Source: Cystobasidiopsis lactophilus (taxonomy: Eukaryota > Basidiomycota > Agaricostilbomycetes > Agaricostilbales > Chionosphaeraceae). Taken from it: a stretch of 64,000 nucleotides of DNA. Under the pieces are notes generated by a model that saw only the letters and a list, made by a program, of their open reading frames with translations, had not been told where the DNA came from and did no database searches. Every line of letters starts with the position of its first letter. The first letter of the stretch is position 1. The DNA is taken from NCBI GenBank assembly GCA_001599975.1, contig BCIO01000005.1, positions 2,404,508 through 2,468,507 of the forward strand, in the 5' to 3' direction. Positions 55,989 through 64,000 of the stretch are shown in pieces. The position numbers were made by a program, and so were the translations under genes.

Positions 55989-58162
55989 TCAGCTTGGTCG
56001 GGAAGGCGGGCGCTTGATGAATTCGCCAGGCCCAAATCGTCTTGGACCCAGCGCATTGTCTACAACTTCCATCATCGCCAGCACCTTCAAGATACCGAAT
56101 GAGAGAATTGCTAGGAGATGCTGTAGGGAACCCACTGCACCTTCTCTTCCGACCACAACGGCCCGACGATCTGGACCGCCACCGGCAGGCCTTCCATTTC
56201 TGCGGGCGAGTAGACGCCGCCGCTGAGCTTGTTTCTGCCATAAAGGAGGGATTCCATTGTCGAGCTGCCATGAGGACCAGCAGCCAGCCATTCGGGAGTT
56301 AGGGCATCCTTGGATGCGTCGACTCGAGTGACTGGGACGACTCCGACCGTCGACTCGACGATGTTGTACAAAATGGTCTGTGCCGCCAAAAACGCCAGGT
56401 TCCAAGCCTGGCCGTGCTTGAGAGCCGGAACGCCTTCATCAATTGTGAGAATTCGGAATTCTTTGGGACAGCCGACAAGAGTGCTTACCTTGAACGGGGC
56501 AGATTACACCATCCAGCCCCTTCTCTTCGCTCCACAAGTATTCGCGAGTCTTTCGAACAAAGTCGTCCCGTTGAGCTTGCCATTTGTACAGGTCGACGAC
56601 GTCCTTCTTGCCCGCTGCCCCCGTAATGGAGAAGAAGACGGGGTCGGCCCGGGACGACAGAGAAGAAAGAAAACCAAGTATTCGAGGACCCAGTTTCCTT
56701 TGGAGGTTGATCAGGAACAGAGAAGGCTCGCTGGGGTCACCGTCGAGTCCGGACAGCAAAGACTCGTAGCCATCCGCAGAAGTCATGGCCACAAACAAGC
56801 GCAAAGCTTCAGCCGAGTCACCTGCTTCGAGCTCTACACATTCGTGCCCCGCTTGGCGAAGAGCGTCGACCGTCATCTGGACGGCCCTTTGGCAGGCGGG
56901 GCTACTTTGGTAAAGGTTCTCCGATTTGTAGTAGCCGAAACGCAGCTTTTCAGGGAGATCAATTTTGCGAAAAGGGAACGGGAGGAAGAGCTTGGGCAAA
57001 GTCGCAGACTTGGCGGCCGTCGCATCCATCACAACTTTGGTCAGCCGCTTGAGGTCTTCGACGCATCTTCCCCTGCGTAGAATTCTTGGCTTCATTTTAG
57101 TTTGATTAAGTAAGGCGTTCTCACATTGGGCCCAAAGATGTCGCCACTGATTCGGCGCCTCGGACGGATGACTGCACGCCATTCGATGCAAAGCGACCGA
57201 GGGAGGGCTTTAGAGCGAAGCAGCCGCTACAGTCCGGTATAAGCCTTTTCGAATCAGGTTTACGCGCAATCTCACCTATAATGAGCTGGAATGCGCAGGG
57301 AGCCGCCAATGTCCGAGCTGGCCTGGCGTATAAGATGCGCCGCAAGAGATAGAGGAGGCGGAGCTTTACCCAATTCCCAATGGAGAGCAGTCGCTGGCTA
57401 AAAGTGCTGCTTCACCGCCGCTGCTGCCTCCAGGCCCCCGTTCGCCATCGTGAGGGTTGAAGGTCTTGCCGTGGGTTGGATTTGCGCATTCAAATGACAG
57501 CAGGGTTTGCGGCACGTTGGTCTTGGCAAACGGAACAGCGCCCGCTGCTTTGAGGATTGTGATCAATAGCTAGACCCTTCATGAGCGCGCGGTTGTTGGC
57601 GAGTGGCAAAAGGCTTACCGCATCGGCAGTCGCCGGATTGTGCGCCTTTCTGTGATACTGTCAGCGCCAAAATCATTTTTGAAGCGAAACCTACGTACGC
57701 AGAGAAGCCCAGAGTCGTGTCGAGGTTGGCGATATCCAGCTGGTCTTTGACAGAGACCGGGACCCCGTGCAAAGGGCCACGGATGGCGCCAGTCTTCTCG
57801 AACTCGAGGTCCAACTCTTTGGCCTGTATAAGCGCTTGCTCAAAGTTGGGCTCGGTCTGATCGCAAAGTCAGCTTTCAACAAGGAGACGTGGAGTCGGAC
57901 GGACAATGGCATTCAGGGCATCGTGGGATCGTATGCAGGCTCGAATATAAGCAGCGAGGACTCTTGAACTGGTCCATCCAGGCTCCAATTGATCAATGTT
58001 CTCGACAATCTTGGCCACGGAGGCGCTCAAGAAGGGCAGGTCCTCCTCCGGGTCGACGTCGCCTATCTGCTCGAGAACGGCAGCGAAATGGGCCTCTTTG
58101 GCTTGCTGTTTCGCTTTGAACACCGTCTGTGCTCGAGTTGGAGCAGGCCACAGAAGATTCAT
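55989..58162 (-). CDS. Amidase signature family hydrolase (fatty-acid-amide-hydrolase-like)
   Basis: It hydrolyses amide bonds through a Ser-cisSer-Lys triad; substrate unknown. ATG 58162 begins MNLLWPAPTRAQTVFKAKQQ. The Lys is in LHGVPVSVKDQLDIANLDTT. Next comes GAVPFAKTNVPQTLLSFEC, then the Gly/Ser-rich signature GERGPGGSSGGEAALLASDC, with the cis-Ser in GGSSGG, and the nucleophile region SDIGGSLRIPAHYCGCFALK, with GRFASNGV after it. The C-terminal half includes EKLRFGYYKSENLYQSSPAC and AEMEGLPVAVQIVGPLWSEE. An intron after SEEK leads to VLAMMEVVDNALGPRRFGPG, stopping at 55989-55991. About 560-590 residues in about nine exons, typical of fungal amidases such as AmdS. No leader peptide is evident. 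Confidence 0.9.
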
Positions 58163-58278
58163 TCCGCAGGTTTGCTGGCTCTCGCCTCTTCGCTGGGCGG
58201 GTTCAAGAGAGGTGCTCTCTTCCTGGGCCCACCAAAGTCGCCTGGGAACTTTCTCATTTCGCGCTTAAGGTAGTAGCG

Positions 58279-58665
58279 ATGATAAGCTATGATGACGCCC
58301 CGACGTGTCCAGATTGGACAGATATTGGGGACCCCGACACTTCATCAGCCGAGGCTGGCTCCGACGTCGAAGTCACTGTTTCCTCCAGCGGCCTCGCACG
58401 CACGGACTTTGTGCGCGAAATACAAGCATGCGGCTGCTTTGGAGTGATCCGCTCCGTGCTTTTGGGTCCTGAGAACTGTCCTGAGATTAATATCTGCGGC
58501 GGATCTGCTTTGACACCAACTTGCTCTGCTCCGAATCGCACTCGCAGTGACTCCTTGCTTGCTGAGATGCGAGCATTGTTTGCTAAGGACTGTGCTCCAT
58601 CATCAATCGATTTGGGCCTCATGGCCCCCCTTCACTTGTTGGGATGCCCTTCTGTCCAGATTTGA
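58279..58665 (+). CDS. Small hypothetical protein
   Basis: An uninterrupted 128-codon frame starting at ATG 58279 reads MISYDDAPTCPDWTDIGDPD with an acidic N-terminus. A Cys-containing middle (REIQACGCFGVIRSVLLGPE) leads to CAPNRTRSDSLLAEMRALFA-like sequence and the end APLHLLGCPSVQI. There is no signal peptide and no known domain. It sits between the amidase start (58162, divergent) and paralogue 2 of the zinc-cluster factor (58746, same strand), 80 bp upstream of the latter. It could be a real small gene or lie within the long leader of that gene. Confidence 0.35.
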   Translation: MISYDDAPTCPDWTDIGDPDTSSAEAGSDVEVTVSSSGLARTDFVREIQACGCFGVIRSVLLGPENCPEINICGGSALTPTCSAPNRTRSDSLLAEMRALFAKDCAPSSIDLGLMAPLHLLGCPSVQI

Positions 58666-58745
58666 TCGGACAGTTTGTTTCCCGTTCAAGGAGGCACCCA
58701 TTTTCGCCATGTCACACAACAAAAAAGTTTTCTTGACCCTCGCCG

Positions 58746-60642
58746 ATGGCTTGGACGCCGCAGCGACCAAGCACCACGGCCCCAATGCGTCTGCCGTCCT
58801 TGGAATCATCTTTCGGATCGTTCCACGACTTCGCTCAAGGCCTTCCAGCGGGCCAGAGCTCTTTTCTCGTGCCTACGCCTGTCAGAAATGGCAGAGCCTC
58901 GATGTCTTCCTTTTCCTTCACAGCTTCGGCAGCGCCAAGTACCTCCAAACCCGGGCGCGTCTCTCTCCCTGGATTCTCTACTCTCACGAGACGGCCTGGA
59001 GCTTGTTACGAGGTATGTTGTTTTTTGTGATGGCACGATACGACGATCTGCTCACAGGCGATTCCAGTGCAAGAAACGCCACATAGCGTGAGCTCGCTTC
59101 CTTGAGATGGCCTGCTAGAACCAGATCTGACCAGATCTCGCCATTGCCAGATGTAACGAAAATCGTCCTTGCGCCAACTGCACGGGAGCCGGACTGTTCT
59201 GTGTGCGTCCTTAATGCTGCGTGGCAATGCTCCATTCTCTGATCCTTGCCTTGACATTACAGCGTGACGCTGATCCGACTCGTACGCACTAGTCCCACCA
59301 TTTCTGAAAGTTATATGACGCTGATCAAGCGCGGTCGATGAACAGCACCCAAACCCAAATACGACCCCAACGAGCCTGAGACGTTCATCTGGACCGGCCA
59401 CAGTTTCGAGCCCTTGGGCAATTCGATGTCGCGGTTTGGCCTCCCCTGCAAACCGGACAACCGCTTTAGCTCCACCAACCCCACTCTGCGCGACTGCCCT
59501 GTGGGTCCTGTCTTCCAATTAACCCACTGTGGATCTTCAGATTGAACAGAGGTTGCCATCGGCGCAGTTCATAATTTGCGGCCTGAACTTGATGATGCGC
59601 TTCTTCGCCGACGCCATAGAGTCCCTGATGGGTTACAGATTGATCGAGCTGAACAACCGAATGGCTCCTGAGTGAGTTAGTTGGCCTTTGAGCTTGGAAT
59701 CTGCCTGACGACGCGCCGTCAGCATTGTCCATCGCTCTGACCGCCAGCGCTTCACTGACCTGTGAGTGGAAGACTTGGCCCCTTCAAATTCCGATTTTCT
59801 GACTCCAGGGTTCAAGGTGTATGGCCACAGTCAGGCAGACGAAGGGCGTCGTGGGAGCCCTCCGCGTGCCTGTCTCTCACCTACAGACACAGGAGCCAGC
59901 CGACTTGCTTCGCCCCGCCGAAGGGTGTGTGCGCTACTTCTGGCTCCAAACTCGGTCTAACCCATAGTCTACAGAACCAAGGCTTTCAAAGGCAGCTTTC
60001 GCGTCAAAACCAAAAAGCGACAGATGCTCGCTAAATCTGTGAGCGTCCGTCATCCGCCGTCGAGCAGATGTGATCTGAATCTCTTATCAAAAAGATAAAA
60101 TTCTACCTGGCTGGTCGCGGTACCAGCCTCAGCGACCCTCACGGCTTTCTTTCGAAAGGGTAAGGGCTCCCGTTCGCGGAACGGACTCGTGGCTGACTTG
60201 CCTCTAGATACCTTGTCATAGTGATTGATGACGAAGGCAAGTCCAAGTTTCCCGCTGCTGATTGATGCGAGGCTTAAGTGCTTTCGTCCGGACAGACTTC
60301 TCGCCAACATACGCTCCAGTCTTCCCGGGTCCGTCACCGTTTGCGCCTCCCGTGACTGGCCCAGCGCCCTTCAACGGATTTCAATACCCAACCAAGTCGT
60401 TGATGCGACCAGCCTCCCCGGGTGCTTTTGGCTCTCCCAGCTTTGGCGTCCTCCCCTTCAGTGGCGGCGCCTCTCCCACCGGCAGCTCCTTGTCTTCCAG
60501 CTTCTCGTCCGCGCCTTCTCCCAGCGACTTCAGTGTGTCGCGCCCTTCGTCCTTTTCGAGCTTCAGCCCACCTAGCTCGAGCGGTTCTCGATCTCGCTCC
60601 AACTCGTTCACGATGGGCCTCCCCACCCGCACCTTCTTCTAA
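58746..60642 (+). CDS. Zn2Cys6 transcription factor with PAS-like region (paralogue 2)
   Basis: ATG 58746 begins MAWTPQRPSTTAPMRLPSLE, aligned with the start of paralogue 1. The zinc cluster reads ACYECKKRHIACNENRPCAN then CTGAGLFCVRP, with six Cys in canonical spacing; a 20-nt exon (59068-59087) supplies CKKRHIA. Then come YDPNEPETFIWTGHSFEPLG, SRFGLPCKPDNRFSSTNPTL, the PAS-like NLMMRFFADAIESLMGYRLI and IVHRSDRQRFTDL, GALRVPVSHLQTQEPADLLR, and AFKGSFRVKTKKRQMLAKSV. RYLVIVIDDE precedes a GC-AG intron (donor GCAAGT at 60237). The Ser/Pro-rich tail ends SRSNSFTMGLPTRTFF, stopping at 60640-60642. Many residues are shared with paralogue 1 in every block except the linkers. The target pathway is unknown; an Ert1/AcuK-like role is possible. 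Confidence 0.8.
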
Positions 60643-61074
60643 TCAGCTGGCCTCAATAGCTGGCTTTCCCACTCTACTTGGCATACTCGCCTTCCTAATA
60701 CACCTGCCAAGATTCCTGTCCTATAGCCGGTCAAGTTGTCACAGCGTTGGGAACTATTTGGAAGCGGCGTACTCGCTCTTTTCACTTGCAGGCGCTCTGG
60801 CATCGCTCTGTCGAAGCCTTATGGTACACAGGAGGGTGCCAAGGGAGACTGCTGCAATCAAAGACGCCCTGAGAAATTTGCCACTGGCGCGTGATTCGAC
60901 GACAGGGAGCGGTTCGAGCTCCGCGAAGGTTGTCCTTCTCCTAGAGCCTCTGACATCTAGAAGACTCCCTTTTGGCCAAGTTTCCTCAGCCAATAACCCC
61001 CTCACCGCCCGTTCCCACTCTCGCGCTCCCCAACGACTTGTCGACACCTCCCAGGACAGCGTTCAGACCACAAA
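60643..61074. other. Spacer without a recognisable gene
   Basis: This 432-bp spacer lies between the zinc-cluster gene and the RRM gene, both on plus. Nothing beyond a 3' UTR and a promoter is indicated. Confidence 0.4.
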
Positions 61075-62763
61075 ATGGCCGAAGCTGCAGTGAGCCCGCC
61101 TTTGCCCCTGCCTTTGCTCCGTCCCTCCGAACAGCACGCTCAAATCAAGCTATATGCAGATCACTCAAGCCACCACGGCTTCGCCCAACGACGAGGGCCG
61201 CAAGGTCAGTCTTTTGAATTCATGCGGAGGCGGGCCCTCTTGCGTTCTTTTGCACATTTCTCAGGCTTTTCCCTCTGGCGCTGCGCAGGTGCGATGCCCT
61301 GACTGGCTGTTAATTGGTTGATATTGATGTTTGGAGCAGGTCTTTGTCGGCAATTTGGACTTCAAGGCCACAGACGACACCCTGCGTGAAATCTTCGCCG
61401 GCCAAGGCACCGTGTTAGTCCTCCTTTCTCACTCTGTCGCCCTTGGTTATAGGCTCATTTGAATCTGTAATGACTACAGCACGGATGTCCAGATCATCAA
61501 GTGCGCTTTGACCTTGACTTTTGTCCTGGAGAAGCCCGAAACCTGATGCGGGCGTCACTTTAGAAAATACGCTCGTAGCTCCCGCTCCCTGGGCTACGCC
61601 TTTGTCGTCCTCTCGACCACCGAGGAGGCCACCGCTGCCATCTCTGCGTAAGCACTCTGACGCGCGGGGACTTTGTTCCCTCGAGCGAGCCGGTTGATGC
61701 TGAAACGGGTCCGTGGGAATTATCAGTTTGGACAAGAAGGAGTTTGGCGGCCGCACCATCAACGTCGAGATGGCCAAGCCACCTTCCAACACCCCGCGTG
61801 CGTTTTTGCTAGATCTTGCTTTTGCGATGTGGGCAGACGATTGACGGGCAATGGGTGAAACAGGTGGCGCCATTGCGAAGGAAGCCGCCGAGGCTGCTGG
61901 CGGTGAAGCTTCGACCGAAGGCCACGAGACGACCGGTCGACGTGGTACTGGCCGACGAGGCCGTGGCGCACGCGTGAGGAATTCTCTTCGTTGATTGCCA
62001 CAACTTCGAAGTTGACGAGGTTTGGATCAAAAGCGCGGCCGCGGTGGACGCCGAGTCCCAGCTGACGGCGAGACCGAAGGCGGCGCTGCGGCCACCTCTA
62101 CTGAGGCTCAGGCTGAGACCACTTTGGCTAATGGCGACGCCGAAGCGTGAGGGCGATCGACCATTCAAGCAGCTATTCGATGCTCAGGATTGGGTTCTTT
62201 CACAGTGCTCCGCGTCGCGGACGTGGCCGAGGACGTGGTCGCACCACTGGACCTCGCGGCCCTCCTCAAGGTGGCGAGCCCTCCAAGACGTTGCTCTTTG
62301 TGGCCAACCTGCCTTTCTCCTTGGACAAGTGCGTCCTTTCCTCTTGCGCCTTTGTCCAAGAACCCTTGTGGACATTTCATGTGTCACAGTGACGGCCTGA
62401 AGGGCGTTTTTGAAGGCTTCAACGTCGTCAATGCCCACATTGTCGTCAGGAAGCACGGGCCCGTCACCGGCCGCTCTAAGGGCTTCGGCTTTGTCGAGGT
62501 AATGCCTGCTCTGCCCATTATGCTGAGCTAAAATTTAAGTTCGCGTTTCCGTTGCAGCTCTCGGATGAAGCCGAACAGCAAAAGGCGCTCGAAGCCACCA
62601 ACGGCAAGGAGATTGATGGCCGGGTGAGCACCTTTCTTCTGGCCGCTCGTTCTATTTGCTCACAGGAACCGGCAGGCAATCATCGTCAAAATCGCCGTCG
62701 ACCCTCCCGCCGCCACTGAAGAGGCCACCGAGGCCAAGACCGAGGAGGCGCCCGCTTCGTAAA
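61075..62763 (+). CDS. Two-RRM, RGG-containing RNA-binding protein (Sbp1-like)
   Basis: Yeast Sbp1 has RRM1-RGG-RRM2 and represses translation through eIF4G; this protein has the same order. ATG 61075 gives MAEAA, and after an intron (donor GTGAGC) the protein continues TLKSSYMQITQATTASPNDE. RRM1 has RNP2 VFVGNLDFKATDDTLREIF and RNP1 SRSLGYAFVVLSTTEEATAA. The linker is Arg/Gly-rich (TTGRRGTGRRGRGAR, APRRGRGRGRGRTTGPRGPP). RRM2 has RNP2 TLLFVANLPFSL and RNP1 RSKGFGFVELSDEAEQQKAL. The acidic end reads DPPAATEEATEAKTEEAPAS, with the stop at 62761-62763. About ten introns. An Nsr1-like nucleolar role is less likely because the RGG block lies between the RRMs. Confidence 0.82.
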
Positions 62764-64000
62764 CGCCTCTCCCCCACCATCCCCTTGGCCTTCACCCTCC
62801 TAGATACGGCCACGATCCCCCACAATCTCATGCGCTTCAACACCGCGCTTGCTTTATGACAATCTCATTTTCCCCCTGGTCCTCTTCGAGCGACCAAAGC
62901 GAAGGGGCCGATCTGAAAACCCAATTCTGAAAGGGGCTTACCTTGAAATGAAACTCAACGCTCGAGATATGACCTTAAGTCAGCCCGCAAGTGGCAGCTA
63001 GGCGCTCTCGACGCGGACAACTTGCACTGGTCGGGCTCGGAGAGCGACATCCACTTGCTTTGCTCTGAAACTGCTTTGGTGTGTTATCGAGCGTTCAGTG
63101 TGCCTCTAAGAGTTGCTGCGGCTGCCCTAATAAGGAGCCGTGCCTAGAGAACTGCCTACAAATGCTTGCGTTGGCTTTGCCGCGCTGCGAGCATTTAGTC
63201 CTTAGCACTGCTGGGTGCCTTCAGCTTCTATGCTAACTCAGATCTTGTTTTGTGAGCGATCTTTGCTTGAAATCGCTGGCTCTCCTTTGCCCGTTGAGGC
63301 CACCTCCCACAACGCCACCGTTCGCCTTCAGCGCGCCCTCTGTTCTGGCTGTTCTCGGATTTCGGTGCTTGATCGTCCAAAGCTCTTGGGTAATGCACAA
63401 GGAGAAGGTGTTCGTGTATCACAGAGCGAAGGCCTTTTTGCCCACGGTCACGGTCGAGAAACCTGCAAACCTAAATCTACCGAGTTCCGATGTGCGTCCC
63501 AATTCTTTTCTCTTCTGCCCAAACTTTGCAACCTTGTGTAGAGCACACACACACTTCCACAGCATTCATTGGTTGCGCTTGCTGCCAACCATTTCACGCG
63601 CAGGTGATTTCTTGGGCATTTGCCACCATCGTCTCCTTTCGATGGCTCGGCCCCGCGCCCTTTTCTGCTTTCAAACTCCCTCTCATACGCTGAGCTTAAA
63701 CTCAAACGCTGATATGGTCAAGTGGCTTCTCCTCTGCACATGCCATGTTGCTCAGCTCTCCCAGCCGCCGCCACCATCAAAACTTTGTCCGCTGCTCCTG
63801 AAACGCCCGACCATCCAGCTTCGACATCTCCGCTCCTTTATTCAGTAAGGTACAAGGCGCACACAGAGGCGCAAGTTTACTGGCTGCGCTGGCTGAAACG
63901 AGGAGGATTGGGAAGCAAACAGAGTTCGGAGCGTTTGAGCGCTTCAAAATTTGCAATCCTATATAACCGCCGTTGCCCCCGTTTCCCTTTGAGAGCTCAA
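62764..64000. other. Distal 1.2 kb; no firm gene
   Basis: The stretch after the RRM gene has weak plus-strand possibilities only. One model starts at ATG 63393 (MHKEKVFVYHRAKAFLPTVT), has an intron with donor GTGCGT after PSSD, and continues VISWAFATIVSFRWLGPAPF to a stop at 63693. It has no known domain. A short CA repeat lies at about 63545-63553. The last 100 bases are AT-richer and contain TATATAA (63961-63967), possibly a promoter of a gene beyond the window. Confidence 0.3.

Noticed and set aside
1-64000. Transposons, LTR elements, integrated viral sequence or CRISPR
   Set aside because: No reverse transcriptase, integrase, transposase or capsid-like reading frame, no long direct or inverted terminal repeats and no spaced repeats were seen. 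The only large duplication is the zinc-cluster pair, which is explained by gene duplication.

Overview
The window is a gene-dense stretch of a fungal nuclear genome, most likely a basidiomycete. Almost every gene is cut by many short introns (about 40-80 nt, GT-AG, often with a CTGAC/CTAAC-like branch site). The families present also fit: Pil1, Fmc1, Zn2Cys6 regulators, a DUF6533 seven-helix protein and a Gcn4-type bZIP. I cannot name the species. I see no transposons, retroelements, tRNA genes or CRISPR arrays. Three ambiguous bases (34093, 45423, 45428) mark weak spots in the assembly. CDS coordinates run from start codon to stop codon and include introns.

Layout. 1-20.6 kb: the 3' end of an unrecognised gene; a Fun30/SMARCAD1-type chromatin remodeler; the SAGA acetyltransferase Gcn5 (minus); an F-box/LRR-like protein; the meiotic recombinase Dmc1; a beta-carbonic anhydrase; a DUF6533 membrane protein (minus); a cytochrome P450; and ribosomal protein uS12. 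20.9-32 kb: WDR6/Trm734, a SARNP/Tho1-like SAP protein, an EamA/DMT transporter (minus), mitochondrial bL36m, a CHK/aminoglycoside-phosphotransferase-like kinase (minus) and an acidic protein of unknown function (minus). 32.8-42.1 kb: a Gcn4-like bZIP (minus) divergent from an RNF14/Itt1-type RBR ubiquitin ligase, then eisosome Pil1, SmD2 (minus), mitochondrial EF-Tu and eL31 (minus).

42.3-45.1 kb holds a tandem cluster of three minus-strand paralogues. Each encodes a small single-pass membrane protein with a C-x-H-C-[RK]-L motif just after the membrane helix and a disordered tail. I do not recognise the family. After this come an Fmc1-like ATP synthase assembly factor and a PRA1/Yip3 protein.

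48.3-60.6 kb is framed by two divergently oriented paralogues of a Zn2Cys6 transcription factor with a PAS-like region (48349-50256 minus; 58746-60642 plus). Between them lie a putative membrane ORF, a C2-RasGAP protein, an amidase and a small ORF. The window ends with an Sbp1-like RRM-RGG-RRM protein and about 1.2 kb without a firm gene.

The housekeeping genes cover chromatin, splicing, cytosolic and mitochondrial translation, and ATP synthase assembly. The most unusual content is the three-gene membrane family, the mirrored zinc-cluster pair, three cases of micro-exons (12, 13 and 20 nt) that encode signature motifs, and a Gcn4-like leader with a 3-codon upstream ORF and a perfect TGAGTCA site.
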